Origin: Gemmatimonadota bacterium
GTDB taxonomy: Bacteria > Gemmatimonadota > Gemmatimonadetes > Gemmatimonadales > Gemmatimonadaceae
Assembly (NCBI GenBank): GCA_026387915.1
Contig: JAPLKS010000013.1
Location: 124,001 to 188,000 of the forward strand
Reading direction: 5' to 3'
DNA: 64,000 bases
Translations under genes and position numbers: made by a program
Shown here: positions 17,330 through 24,849 of the stretch, piece by piece
Layout of the letters: every line of letters begins with the position of its first letter
Position numbering within the stretch: the stretch's first letter is position 1
Notes under the pieces: generated by a model
Database searches by the model: none
What the model was told of the DNA's origin: nothing
Seen by the model: only the letters and a program-made list of their open reading frames with translations

Positions 17330-17911
17330 CTACGGCTTCCGCACGCCGCCGGTGCCTTCGTATTTCATGACATCTTCGTAGAGCGCCTTCACCGACTCGG
17401 TGTTCCGGATGCGCTCGAACAGTTGCTCCTGGCTCTTCAGCTGATCTAAGAACCGCTTGCCCGCCACCGGGAACGGCAGTTCCATCAGCACCCAAACGCG
17501 GTACTGCCCCGCTTCGATGGCAAACTGCTGCTCCTTGGCCCGCGTTCCCACGAGCACGGAAGCCACGGCAGCCTTCGTGACCTGCGAGTACGCATCACGC
17601 AGCGTGGCGTCGCCCAATACGCCCGCTTCTTCAGTCGCGCGCGTGGTGAGTGCGCCGAGTTTGACCTCGAGTTGCGCAGCCAACACCGAACGCCCTTCGA
17701 CCTGCGCCTTGTTGACCGCAACCTGCAGATCCTGCGACGTCGCTGTCGCCGGCGCATAGACGTACTTGTTGTCGCTCGCCGGTGGCTTTTTATACCAATT
17801 CGGCATGGCCTTCAACGTGCGCGCGCTCGCGGGCCCCTCCTCAAGCGTCGGGGCCGACGCACACGACATCGCCAATACGGCCAATCCCAGTACTCCCCAT
17901 GACTGTCTCAC
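17330..17911 (-). CDS. LPP20-family lipoprotein
   Basis: A 193-residue predicted lipoprotein. The signal peptide ends in a lipobox-like VLAMSC with Cys at residue 17. A central region with NKAQVEGRSVLAAQLEVKL and a later YRVWVLMELP strand match the LPP20 fold, where a helix rich in A/R is followed by a strand ending in a V/L-rich edge. The start is GTG at 17911 with GGAGG a few bases upstream. It is the third gene of a cassette with the FlgT_N/DUF4384-like protein (37 nt upstream) and the caspase-like protein. The molecular role is unknown; membrane anchoring of the cassette is an inference. Confidence 0.75.
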   Translation of the reverse strand: MRQSWGVLGLAVLAMSCASAPTLEEGPASARTLKAMPNWYKKPPASDNKYVYAPATATSQDLQVAVNKAQVEGRSVLAAQLEVKLGALTTRATEEAGVLGDATLRDAYSQVTKAAVASVLVGTRAKEQQFAIEAGQYRVWVLMELPFPVAGKRFLDQLKSQEQLFERIRNTESVKALYEDVMKYEGTGGVRKP

Positions 17912-17948
17912 CGTCCCTCCACGGTTTCTCTACTGTAGTATCGGTCGC

Positions 17949-18851
17949 CTACGGCACCTTCTGCACTTCAATGGCAACCTGAGCCACCGCCCGCTGGTCC
18001 AGCGGGATCCCCACCAGCCACTTATTGAACTCTCCGAGCGTCAGGACGCCGGTATCGCGCCCCTGACCATTCCCAGCACCGGAAAACAGCGGCACTGGCC
18101 GCAGGGTTGCGACCACCGCCAACAGCTCCGAACGCGATGCCACACCGGCTGGCAACGCGGCCCGGAAGCGGATGCCCGCCTCTCGCGAGGCGGCATCCGG
18201 CACTTCCACCGTCGCACCCGGCGCCGCTTCTGGCGCCTCCACATACGCACTCGGCGCGAGCACGAACACCGAGTCATCTACAATAATCACTACCGTGAGC
18301 GTCGCGCGCTTGGTTGCCGTGATCCGCGCCACCAACTCGTCGTTCCCCTTCAAATCGGCACCGCGCACACGCAAGCGGTCGCTGTTGGGCTGCACACGCA
18401 CCGTGAAGCCCGCGTCCGCTGTGCCAGCCTCGCGCTCTACCCGCACACGCACAATGAGGTGATACACCACCGCGGCGCTCTTCGTGCCCGGCTTGGCGGC
18501 GCTCCACTCTTCTTTGACAACTGTCCACCCCGTCGCGCGCCCAGCAGCATCGAGGCGAACTGCCTCAGCGTAATGGTCCACCACACGTCCAGCAGAATCG
18601 GTACGCGACGAAAACTCCGTCCCCTGCACGCGAACACCAGCGACGCGACGCACGGCCTCCGCGATCGCACCGTAGAGCGCGTCGCGTTTGACGTCGTCGG
18701 ATGAGCGCGATCCCACCAACGGCTCATAGCGCTCCACCTCGACCCACGTGCCCTGTGCACGGATGGTCCCCGCGAGCGAGCATAGCAAGCACGCCGCAGT
18801 GAGTAACATCACGCGCAACCGCACCGGGAGCCCTTCGTGGCGCACCGTCAT
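17949..18851 (-). CDS. Secreted FlgT_N / DUF4384-like protein
   Basis: A 300-residue secreted protein: a signal peptide (about 1-33, ending AGTIRAQ) is followed by two regions. Residues about 35-150 look like the FlgT N-terminal domain: a helix AIAEAVRRVAGVRV, then alternating strands that end VVYHLIVRVRVE. Residues about 150-300 look like DUF4384, with a strand-rich core, a TVEVPDAAS turn and an ALPAGVASRSELLAVVATLRP closing strand pair. The ATG at 18851 overlaps the stop of the caspase gene by 4 nt, so translation is coupled to it. DUF4384 domains often accompany caspase-like peptidases, which supports a joint function. No catalytic residues are visible. Confidence 0.7.
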   Translation of the reverse strand: MTVRHEGLPVRLRVMLLTAACLLCSLAGTIRAQGTWVEVERYEPLVGSRSSDDVKRDALYGAIAEAVRRVAGVRVQGTEFSSRTDSAGRVVDHYAEAVRLDAAGRATGWTVVKEEWSAAKPGTKSAAVVYHLIVRVRVEREAGTADAGFTVRVQPNSDRLRVRGADLKGNDELVARITATKRATLTVVIIVDDSVFVLAPSAYVEAPEAAPGATVEVPDAASREAGIRFRAALPAGVASRSELLAVVATLRPVPLFSGAGNGQGRDTGVLTLGEFNKWLVGIPLDQRAVAQVAIEVQKVP

Positions 18852-21067
18852 GGCAGCTCCACTAACACGCGCCCTTTATTTCGCGCCAAGGCCTGCGGCA
18901 GCTGCTCGCGATCCTGCCGCGCGGCCTGCGGCGGCACCTTGGCGCGCAGAAACTGTTCGAGCTCGCTCACGGTCACGCGGCGATCGGTGTCGGCATCGGC
19001 TCCACCGCGCAGCCCCTTGAGGAGCCAGTAGGTGAAGAGACCGTGCCGTTCGTCGGCGGACACATTCGCGAGTTGGTCTGCGCCGGATGCCGTGAACACC
19101 GCCATCGACTCACTGCGCAGTGCCGGATGTTCCACGCTCACGAGCACATCACGCGCGCCAGGAAAGAGCGATCCGCCCTCGCGCGTGCCGCCGCTGAAGC
19201 AGGCGTCAATGAACACCGTCACCGAATGCGCACCGAGTGCGGCGAGGCGTTGATAGAGTTCGTCGAGCGCGTATCCCGTCTGCGCCGGATAGTTGGCGTC
19301 GGCATCGTTAGGGAGCAAATAGGGCGCGTGCGTCTTGAGATCGGCCACACCGTGACCGGCGTAATAGACCACCACGTCCGTCTCGGCGCTTACCCGGCGT
19401 GCGAGCCATCCGCCGGCGCCGAACACTTTGCGCAGTTCGCTGCCGGTGAGTTCGTCGTCGGTGCGGAAGAACAGACGGTCGGCGTCGTCGCCAATGCCAA
19501 AGAGCCGTGTGGCGTATTCGCGGAACACCGAGGCGTCGCGCCGCGCGAACGGCACGGCTGGCGCATGCTGATACCGTTCCACGCCGAGCACCACCGCTAC
19601 CACGTTGCGCCGTTCGCGTCCGCGGGGAATGCCGCTGTCCACGTCCACCACGAGCGGCGGCGAGGCGGTGACGGCGCGCGTGTCGCGGGCACGTACCACC
19701 AGATCGGGCACACTCGCGAGCGGGCGATCGAGCGCCAGTGGCAGCACGAACGTGGTATCAAAGCGTTCGCGCGCCTCGTGCACCAAAAGCGAAAGCGGGA
19801 AGCCGTCGGCGCGCGAGTTGGTGAACGCGGTGAGGTGCACGTCGCGCACCTCGCCCGCGTGCAGTGTGCCGAGCGCAACGTCGCGGACCGTTTCGGGGGT
19901 GAGGAGGACGCCCGCGCCTGGCGTGATGGTCACGCGCACCTCGCGCGCATCCCCCGCTCCGCGGTTGGCAATGCGTGCGGTGATATCCACAATCTCGCGC
20001 GGCTCAATGCGCCCGTTCCCCGACTGATCGGCCACGCCAATGCCGTCGAGCACAAGGCGCGGCGCGCGCGCGGCGCGTGTACGCACCACGATGCGAAATG
20101 GCGGGTCGAGATCAAAGCCGTTGTCCTCGCGCACGGTCACATCGAGCGGTAGTTCGCCGTCGCCGACCGTGGCACCGGCGGCAATCTGCGCACGGAGGGT
20201 GACGGAGCGGCCCGGGAGAATCGAGTCGGCGCGCGCGGCAGAAACGATGCGCACGGCCGCGTGCGCGCCCGGCGACGTGATGGCGAGCGTGGCACCGTAT
20301 GCGGTCCCCTTGCCGTCGTTCCGCAGCACCACGGTGACGACGGCACCTTCTTCGGCATCGAGCACGCCGTCGTTGCCGTCGTCCACCAGCGTGGCGGTTG
20401 CGGAGAGCGACGCCGGGGCGGTGGGATGTGGGGCGAGGTGCTGCGCCACTGCGCCTGCCGCGCGCACGTGCAGGGTGCGCGCGGGATCGTCCCAGGCACG
20501 GACTTTCCTGTCCGCCACATTCACACGCACCACCGCGCGACCGTAGCGCAGGAACTGCTCACCAACGTCGGCGCGCTCCTGCACGGCGGTCGGGGTTCCC
20601 TCAAGCCGCAGCAGATCGTCGCGCGAGGAGCCCACGGTGAAGGTGGCTTCGCGCGTGGTGTCGGCGCCCGGAGCCATGCGCACCTTGAGCGACCCGGCGT
20701 TGAAAAAGCCCACCACGCGATCTTCGCGGGAGCCGAGGCGGACCCAGCTCTCGCCAAAATGCCACACCTCGTACCCCAGCGAGGTAAGGCGTTCGACCAT
20801 CGCGGGCTTTCCCTGCACCTGCTCCACCAGGGTGGACGGGGAGCCCAGCGTCCAGTTCTTCTGTGCCTGAAGCGGCGTTGGTGCCAGGACGGCAACGGCT
20901 AGGAGGGCGCCGGTCAGGGCGCCGGTCAGGGCGCCGGTCAACACGCCGGTCAACACGCCGGTCAACACGCCGGTCAGGACGCCGATCTGTGCGCGCAACA
21001 TCCCCCCGCCGGACAGGCGGGATTGGAAAGCAGGGCGAGGACCGGATACACGCATCACTCGGAGCAT
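18848..21067 (-). CDS. Secreted caspase-like (C14) peptidase with CARDB-like domains and EF-hand-like loops
   Basis: A 739-residue protein. Residues 1-68 form an extended signal peptide whose hydrophobic core is a VLTG/ALTG tandem repeat (30-53), with cleavage near LQA-QK. Residues 75-200 have a repeated short motif FTVGSSRDDLLRLEGTPT. Two CARDB/Ig-like domains (about 220-330 and 335-445) each contain an EF-hand-like loop (229-240 and 347-358). The C14 domain (485-690) has catalytic His572 in YYAGHG and Cys623 in IDACFSG. A third EF-hand-like loop occupies 691-702. It would be exported to the periplasm or surface and may need calcium. ATG at 21067 is preceded by GGTGAGG. The substrate is unknown. 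Confidence 0.85.
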   Translation of the reverse strand: MLRVMRVSGPRPAFQSRLSGGGMLRAQIGVLTGVLTGVLTGVLTGALTGALTGALLAVAVLAPTPLQAQKNWTLGSPSTLVEQVQGKPAMVERLTSLGYEVWHFGESWVRLGSREDRVVGFFNAGSLKVRMAPGADTTREATFTVGSSRDDLLRLEGTPTAVQERADVGEQFLRYGRAVVRVNVADRKVRAWDDPARTLHVRAAGAVAQHLAPHPTAPASLSATATLVDDGNDGVLDAEEGAVVTVVLRNDGKGTAYGATLAITSPGAHAAVRIVSAARADSILPGRSVTLRAQIAAGATVGDGELPLDVTVREDNGFDLDPPFRIVVRTRAARAPRLVLDGIGVADQSGNGRIEPREIVDITARIANRGAGDAREVRVTITPGAGVLLTPETVRDVALGTLHAGEVRDVHLTAFTNSRADGFPLSLLVHEARERFDTTFVLPLALDRPLASVPDLVVRARDTRAVTASPPLVVDVDSGIPRGRERRNVVAVVLGVERYQHAPAVPFARRDASVFREYATRLFGIGDDADRLFFRTDDELTGSELRKVFGAGGWLARRVSAETDVVVYYAGHGVADLKTHAPYLLPNDADANYPAQTGYALDELYQRLAALGAHSVTVFIDACFSGGTREGGSLFPGARDVLVSVEHPALRSESMAVFTASGADQLANVSADERHGLFTYWLLKGLRGGADADTDRRVTVSELEQFLRAKVPPQAARQDREQLPQALARNKGRVLVELP
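20907..20984 (-). repeat. 12-bp tandem repeat inside the caspase signal peptide
   Basis: Six full 12-bp units plus a half unit. On the plus strand the unit is gcgccggtcagg or acgccggtcaac, with two variant classes. Each unit adds one VLTG or ALTG to the hydrophobic core of the caspase-like protein's signal peptide. The unit length is a multiple of three, so changes in copy number alter core length without breaking the frame. Confidence 0.93.
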
Positions 21068-21091
21068 CGACCCCTCACCCCGAAAAGTTGA

Positions 21092-21139
21092 ATCACAAAT
21101 ATACTATGTTCGATATATCGCTAATATCAGCTTTGTGAT
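21092..21139. promoter_or_regulatory. Nested dyad in the AT-rich region upstream of the caspase gene
   Basis: Outer arms atcacaaa (21092-21099) and tttgtgat (21132-21139) share one symmetry axis (21115.5) with a perfect inner palindrome cgatatatcg (21111-21120). The 48-bp element sits 25 nt upstream of the caspase start at 21067, in strikingly AT-rich DNA for this genome. It looks like an operator for a dimeric or tetrameric regulator and overlaps the likely promoter. Confidence 0.6.
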
Positions 21140-21187
21140 GTTCCGCGTAACATCGTGCTTCTCGCCGAACGCGGCGAACGCACGCCG

Positions 21188-23248
21188 CTACGGCGTGGCC
21201 GTCACTGCCGTTTGGTCGAGAATAAAGGCAAACCGAAAGGCTGTTTCCTTGAGCCGCTCATAGCGCCCGCTCGCTCCGCCGTGCCCAGCCCCAAGATGCA
21301 TCTTGAGTAGCAACGGATTCGTGTCGGTTTTGAGCGCGCGGAGCCGCGCCACCCATTTGGCGGGCTCCCAGAACGCGACCCGTGAGTCGTTGATCCCGCT
21401 CGTGACCAAGAGGCTCGGATAGCCCTTGGCCTCGACGTTATCGTACGGCGAATAGCGACGCATGTACGCATACGCCTCCGCCTCGTGCGGATTTCCCCAC
21501 TGCTCCCATTCCTGTGCGGTGAGCGGAATGGAATCGTCGAGCATGGTGTTGATCACGTCCACAAACGGGACGTCGGCCACCACGGCTTTCCAAAGATCGG
21601 GGCGCAGGTTGAGAATGGCGCCCATCAGCAAGCCGCCAGCGCTCCCGCCGTTGGCCGAAAGCCGCTCGCGCGAGGTGTAGCGCTCGCCGAGCAGATACTC
21701 CGCGCAATCGATGAAATCGGTGAACGAGTTCATTTTGTGCTGCATCTTGCCGTCGTCGTACCAGGCGCGCCCCATCTCCTGCCCGCCTCGCACGTGGGCA
21801 ATGGCGAACACCACGCCGCGGTCCACGAGCGACATGCGAGCCGACGCAAAGGTTGGCTCCATCGTGTAGCCATACGATCCGTAGGCGTAGAGCAGCAACG
21901 GCCGAGCGCCGTCGCGCACAAACGGGGTGCGATACACCATCGAGACCGGCACGAGTGTACCGTCGCGCGCGGGGGCCATCACACGCTCAATGGCGTACTG
22001 CGAGGGATCGTAGCCACCGAGCACTTCATCCTGCTTCACAATGACGCGGGTGCGCGCGGTGAGGTCGTAATCCACCACCGTCGGCGGCGTCACGAACGAC
22101 GAATACAGAAAACGGAGCGCGGGCTGATCGAACTCCGGATTGCGCATCAAGTCCACGCCGTACGCGGCTTCGGGGAACGCGATGTCGTGCTGCGCGCCAT
22201 CGGCGAGCGCCGTCACACTCAGCCGGCGCAGGCCGGCACGGCGTTCCTGCACCACCACGTAGCGCGCGAACACATCAATCCCTTCCACGAACACGCCGGG
22301 GCGATGCGGCATCCATTCTTCCCACGCGCTGGGCTCCTGCACCGGCGCGCGCATCACTTTGAAGTCGCGCGCGCCATCGCGATTCGTGGTGATGTAAAGC
22401 CACGCACCGCCGTGCGCCACATCGTACTCCACATCCGTCACTCGCGGCGCCACCACGCGCGGCGCGGCGCTCGGCTGGTAGGCGTCAATCAGCCACAGTT
22501 CGCTGGTGGTAAAGCTCGCGCTCGAAATGCACAGGTACGCGCCGCTACGCGTGCGCCCCACCCCAACATTGAAGCGCACGTCGGAGTCGTGGTACACCTC
22601 TACGTCACTCGACCGCGCGTCGCCGAGCGCGTGGCGCCAGACGCGGTCCGCACGTTTGGCGTCGTCCGTGGTCAAATAGAAGAGCGTCTGATTGTCGCTC
22701 GCCCACGCGAGTCCAAAGGCGAGCTTTTCAATGCGATCGACGAGCCAGGCGCCAGTCTCGAGATTGCGCACGCGCAACACAAAATCTTCGTAGCCGTTGG
22801 TGTCCTCGAGAATCGCGAGCCAGCGGTGATCTGGGCTGACTTCGAAACCGCCGAGATTATAGAACTCGAGTCCCGCCGCCTCGGCGTTCTCGTCAAAATA
22901 GATCTCCTCGGGCGCATCCACGGTGCCGCGCTTCCGGCAGAAGATGGGATAGGCCTTTCCCTGTTCCGTGCGCGAGTAGTACCACCAGTCGCCGCGACGC
23001 TCGGGTGGGCGGCTGTCGTCTTCCTTGAGGCGCCCGATCATCTCCTGATAGAGCGCCTCTTGCAGTGCCACGGTCGGCTTGGTGATGGCCTCGGTGTAGT
23101 CGTTCTCCGCGCGCAGATACGCGATCACCTCGGGGTTCTCGCGGTCGCGCATCCAGGAGTAATCGTCCACGCGGGTTTCCCCGTGCAGAACGGTCACGTG
23201 CGGAATGCGTGGGGCAACTGGCGGGGTAATCGGAGCAGAGGCGGACAT
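21188..23248 (-). CDS. ptrB: Oligopeptidase B (prolyl oligopeptidase family, S9)
   Basis: A 686-residue S9A peptidase with an N-terminal seven-bladed propeller (about 75-400) and a C-terminal alpha/beta-hydrolase domain. The catalytic triad is visible: Ser in NGGSAGGLLMG, Asp in SGINDSRV and His in GAGHGG. GETRVDDYSWMRDREN near the N-terminus and the RGGQEMGRAWYDDGK motif are also typical. It cleaves short peptides, usually after basic residues for oligopeptidase B. No signal peptide is apparent at the chosen start (MSASAP at 23248), consistent with a cytoplasmic enzyme; the open extension up to 23557 has no family character and is not included. It diverges from the hotdog gene at 23342. Confidence 0.92.
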   Translation of the reverse strand: MSASAPITPPVAPRIPHVTVLHGETRVDDYSWMRDRENPEVIAYLRAENDYTEAITKPTVALQEALYQEMIGRLKEDDSRPPERRGDWWYYSRTEQGKAYPIFCRKRGTVDAPEEIYFDENAEAAGLEFYNLGGFEVSPDHRWLAILEDTNGYEDFVLRVRNLETGAWLVDRIEKLAFGLAWASDNQTLFYLTTDDAKRADRVWRHALGDARSSDVEVYHDSDVRFNVGVGRTRSGAYLCISSASFTTSELWLIDAYQPSAAPRVVAPRVTDVEYDVAHGGAWLYITTNRDGARDFKVMRAPVQEPSAWEEWMPHRPGVFVEGIDVFARYVVVQERRAGLRRLSVTALADGAQHDIAFPEAAYGVDLMRNPEFDQPALRFLYSSFVTPPTVVDYDLTARTRVIVKQDEVLGGYDPSQYAIERVMAPARDGTLVPVSMVYRTPFVRDGARPLLLYAYGSYGYTMEPTFASARMSLVDRGVVFAIAHVRGGQEMGRAWYDDGKMQHKMNSFTDFIDCAEYLLGERYTSRERLSANGGSAGGLLMGAILNLRPDLWKAVVADVPFVDVINTMLDDSIPLTAQEWEQWGNPHEAEAYAYMRRYSPYDNVEAKGYPSLLVTSGINDSRVAFWEPAKWVARLRALKTDTNPLLLKMHLGAGHGGASGRYERLKETAFRFAFILDQTAVTATP

Positions 23249-23341
23249 CGGTTGGACGCAAAAAGGGGGACAGCCACCTTCGCCGCAGGCACAGTTGCCG
23301 CGGGGGAAGCGAACGAGACCACAATAAGATAAGTTCTGCGA

Positions 23342-23827
23342 ATGCCAAGAAACGACTCGCCCGGCCAGCGCCTGCTCAGCACGCACCGTGCCCTCTCCCG
23401 ATTTCCCGGCGGACGGTGGCTGTTCACGCAGCTCGTGAAGTGGATGGTGCCCTACACCGGCTCGGTCAATCCACGGGTCGAAGTCCTTGAACCGGGGCAC
23501 GCGCGCATCAGCATCCGCCAGCGCCGGCGGCTGGAACAGCACTTGGGCTCCATTCACGCCGTGGCACTGATCAACGTGGCTGAGTTCGCGAGTGGCGGTG
23601 CGATGATGACGATGCTCCCACCGGGGTATCGCGGCATCGTCACCAAGCTGTCGATTGAGTATTTCAAGAAGGCGCGCGGCACCGTGACCGCCGAAAGCCG
23701 CGTCACACTCCCCGACCTCACGGTGGAAGCCGAGTACGATTTTACCTCCGACATTACCGACGAATCGGGCGCGCTCGTAGCGCGCGCCACAGTCCGCTGG
23801 CGTCTCGGGCCCACCAAAACATCATGA
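23342..23827 (+). CDS. Hotdog-fold protein of the DUF4442 type
   Basis: A 161-residue protein. LVKWMVPYTGSVNPRVEVLEPGHARI and HLGSIHAVALINVAEFASG match the DUF4442 hotdog thioesterase-like family, where SIHA..L.N..E carries the substrate-binding helix. GVTKLSIEYFKKARG-like VTKLSIEYFKKARGT is the central strand. Its target is unknown; a fatty-acyl or aromatic thioester is likely from the fold. The stop overlaps the start of the nitronate monooxygenase gene by 4 nt (ATGA), so the two are co-translated. Confidence 0.82.
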   Translation: MPRNDSPGQRLLSTHRALSRFPGGRWLFTQLVKWMVPYTGSVNPRVEVLEPGHARISIRQRRRLEQHLGSIHAVALINVAEFASGGAMMTMLPPGYRGIVTKLSIEYFKKARGTVTAESRVTLPDLTVEAEYDFTSDITDESGALVARATVRWRLGPTKTS

Positions 23828-24807
23828 CTGCCACCGCTTTTACTCGACACGCCGGCATCGAAGTACCGCTCATTTGCGGTCCGATGTATCCGTGCAGCAA
23901 TCCGGAACTCATCGCGGCCGTCAGTGAAGCGGGTGGCATTGGCATCGTGCAGCCCATCTCGCTCACGTATGTGTACGGCTACGAATACCGCGAAGGGCTC
24001 CGTCGCATTCGCCAACTCACCAACAAACCCATTGGCTTCAATGCGCTGGTTGAGGCGGGCTCGAGTCTCTACCACGAGCGCATGGTGAAGTGGGTGGATA
24101 TTGCACTCGAAGAAGGCGTCCGCTTTTTCATCACGTCGCTTGGGAATCCCAAGTGGGTGTGCGACCGTGTGCACGCCGTGGGCGGCGTGGTGTACCACGA
24201 CGTGACCGACAAACGCTGGGCCCTCAAGGGGCTCGACGGTGGCGCCGACGGACTCATTGCGGTGAACAATCGTGCCGGCGGCCACACGGGTGGTGCCACC
24301 CCGCAGCAACTGTTCGAAGACCTTGCGTCACTCGGCGTGCCGCTCGTCTCCGCCGGCGGCGTGGGACAACCGTCGGAGTTTGTGGAGCAACTCACACTCG
24401 GCTATGCGGGCGTGCAGCTCGGCACGCGCTTCATTGCCACGCCGGAGTGCATTGCGAGCGACGCCTACAAACAGGCGATTGTCAACGCTGTGGAATCGGA
24501 CATCACACTCACCGAACGACTCACGGGCGTTCCCGTGAGCGTGATCACCACGGACTACGTGCGCCGACTCGGCACCAAGGCGGGGCCCTTTGCGCGGTGG
24601 ATGCTGCGCGGCCGCCGGACCAAGCGCTGGGCGCGTACCTGGTTCGCGCTCAATGCCGTGCGCAAAATGAAGACGTCGCTCAATCAGGGTGTGGGGGAGG
24701 CCGAATACTGGCAGGCGGGGCGGAGCGTGGCCGGCATTCACGCCATTGAGCCCGCCGCGCAGATCGTCGCTGAGTTCGCCGCCGCCGCAGCGGCCGCAGG
24801 CGTGTAG
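23824..24807 (+). CDS. Nitronate monooxygenase (NMO/2-nitropropane dioxygenase family)
   Basis: A 327-residue FMN-dependent TIM-barrel protein. It shows PLICGPMYPCSNPELIAAVSEAGGIG at the N-terminus, a GFNALVE strand, NNRAGGHTGG containing the presumed base His, and phosphate-binding VSAGGVGQPSEF followed by GVQLGTRFIATPE. These are family features of NMO enzymes, which oxidise alkyl nitronates; some members act as enoyl reductases instead. Co-translation with the hotdog thioesterase-like protein hints at an acyl-CoA context, but that is an inference. It ends 42 nt before the spermidine-synthase-like gene. Confidence 0.88.
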   Translation: MTATAFTRHAGIEVPLICGPMYPCSNPELIAAVSEAGGIGIVQPISLTYVYGYEYREGLRRIRQLTNKPIGFNALVEAGSSLYHERMVKWVDIALEEGVRFFITSLGNPKWVCDRVHAVGGVVYHDVTDKRWALKGLDGGADGLIAVNNRAGGHTGGATPQQLFEDLASLGVPLVSAGGVGQPSEFVEQLTLGYAGVQLGTRFIATPECIASDAYKQAIVNAVESDITLTERLTGVPVSVITTDYVRRLGTKAGPFARWMLRGRRTKRWARTWFALNAVRKMKTSLNQGVGEAEYWQAGRSVAGIHAIEPAAQIVAEFAAAAAAAGV

Positions 24808-24849
24808 GCGGGATAAGCAATTTCGGCGGCGAGTGCGTATCGTCTACAT

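Noticed and set aside
20907-20984. CRISPR-like reading of the 12-bp repeats
   Set aside because: Units are contiguous with no spacers and lie inside a coding frame; it is a coding tandem repeat.
18848-21067. Caspase gene as an anti-phage defence (CASP/TPR or retron-type) effector
   Set aside because: The protein has a signal peptide and secreted-type Ig-like domains, and no sensor, nuclease or transposon genes adjoin it.
21485-23332. Long open frame of 615 codons on the plus strand
   Set aside because: It is antisense to oligopeptidase B; the composition is that of a high-GC shadow frame.
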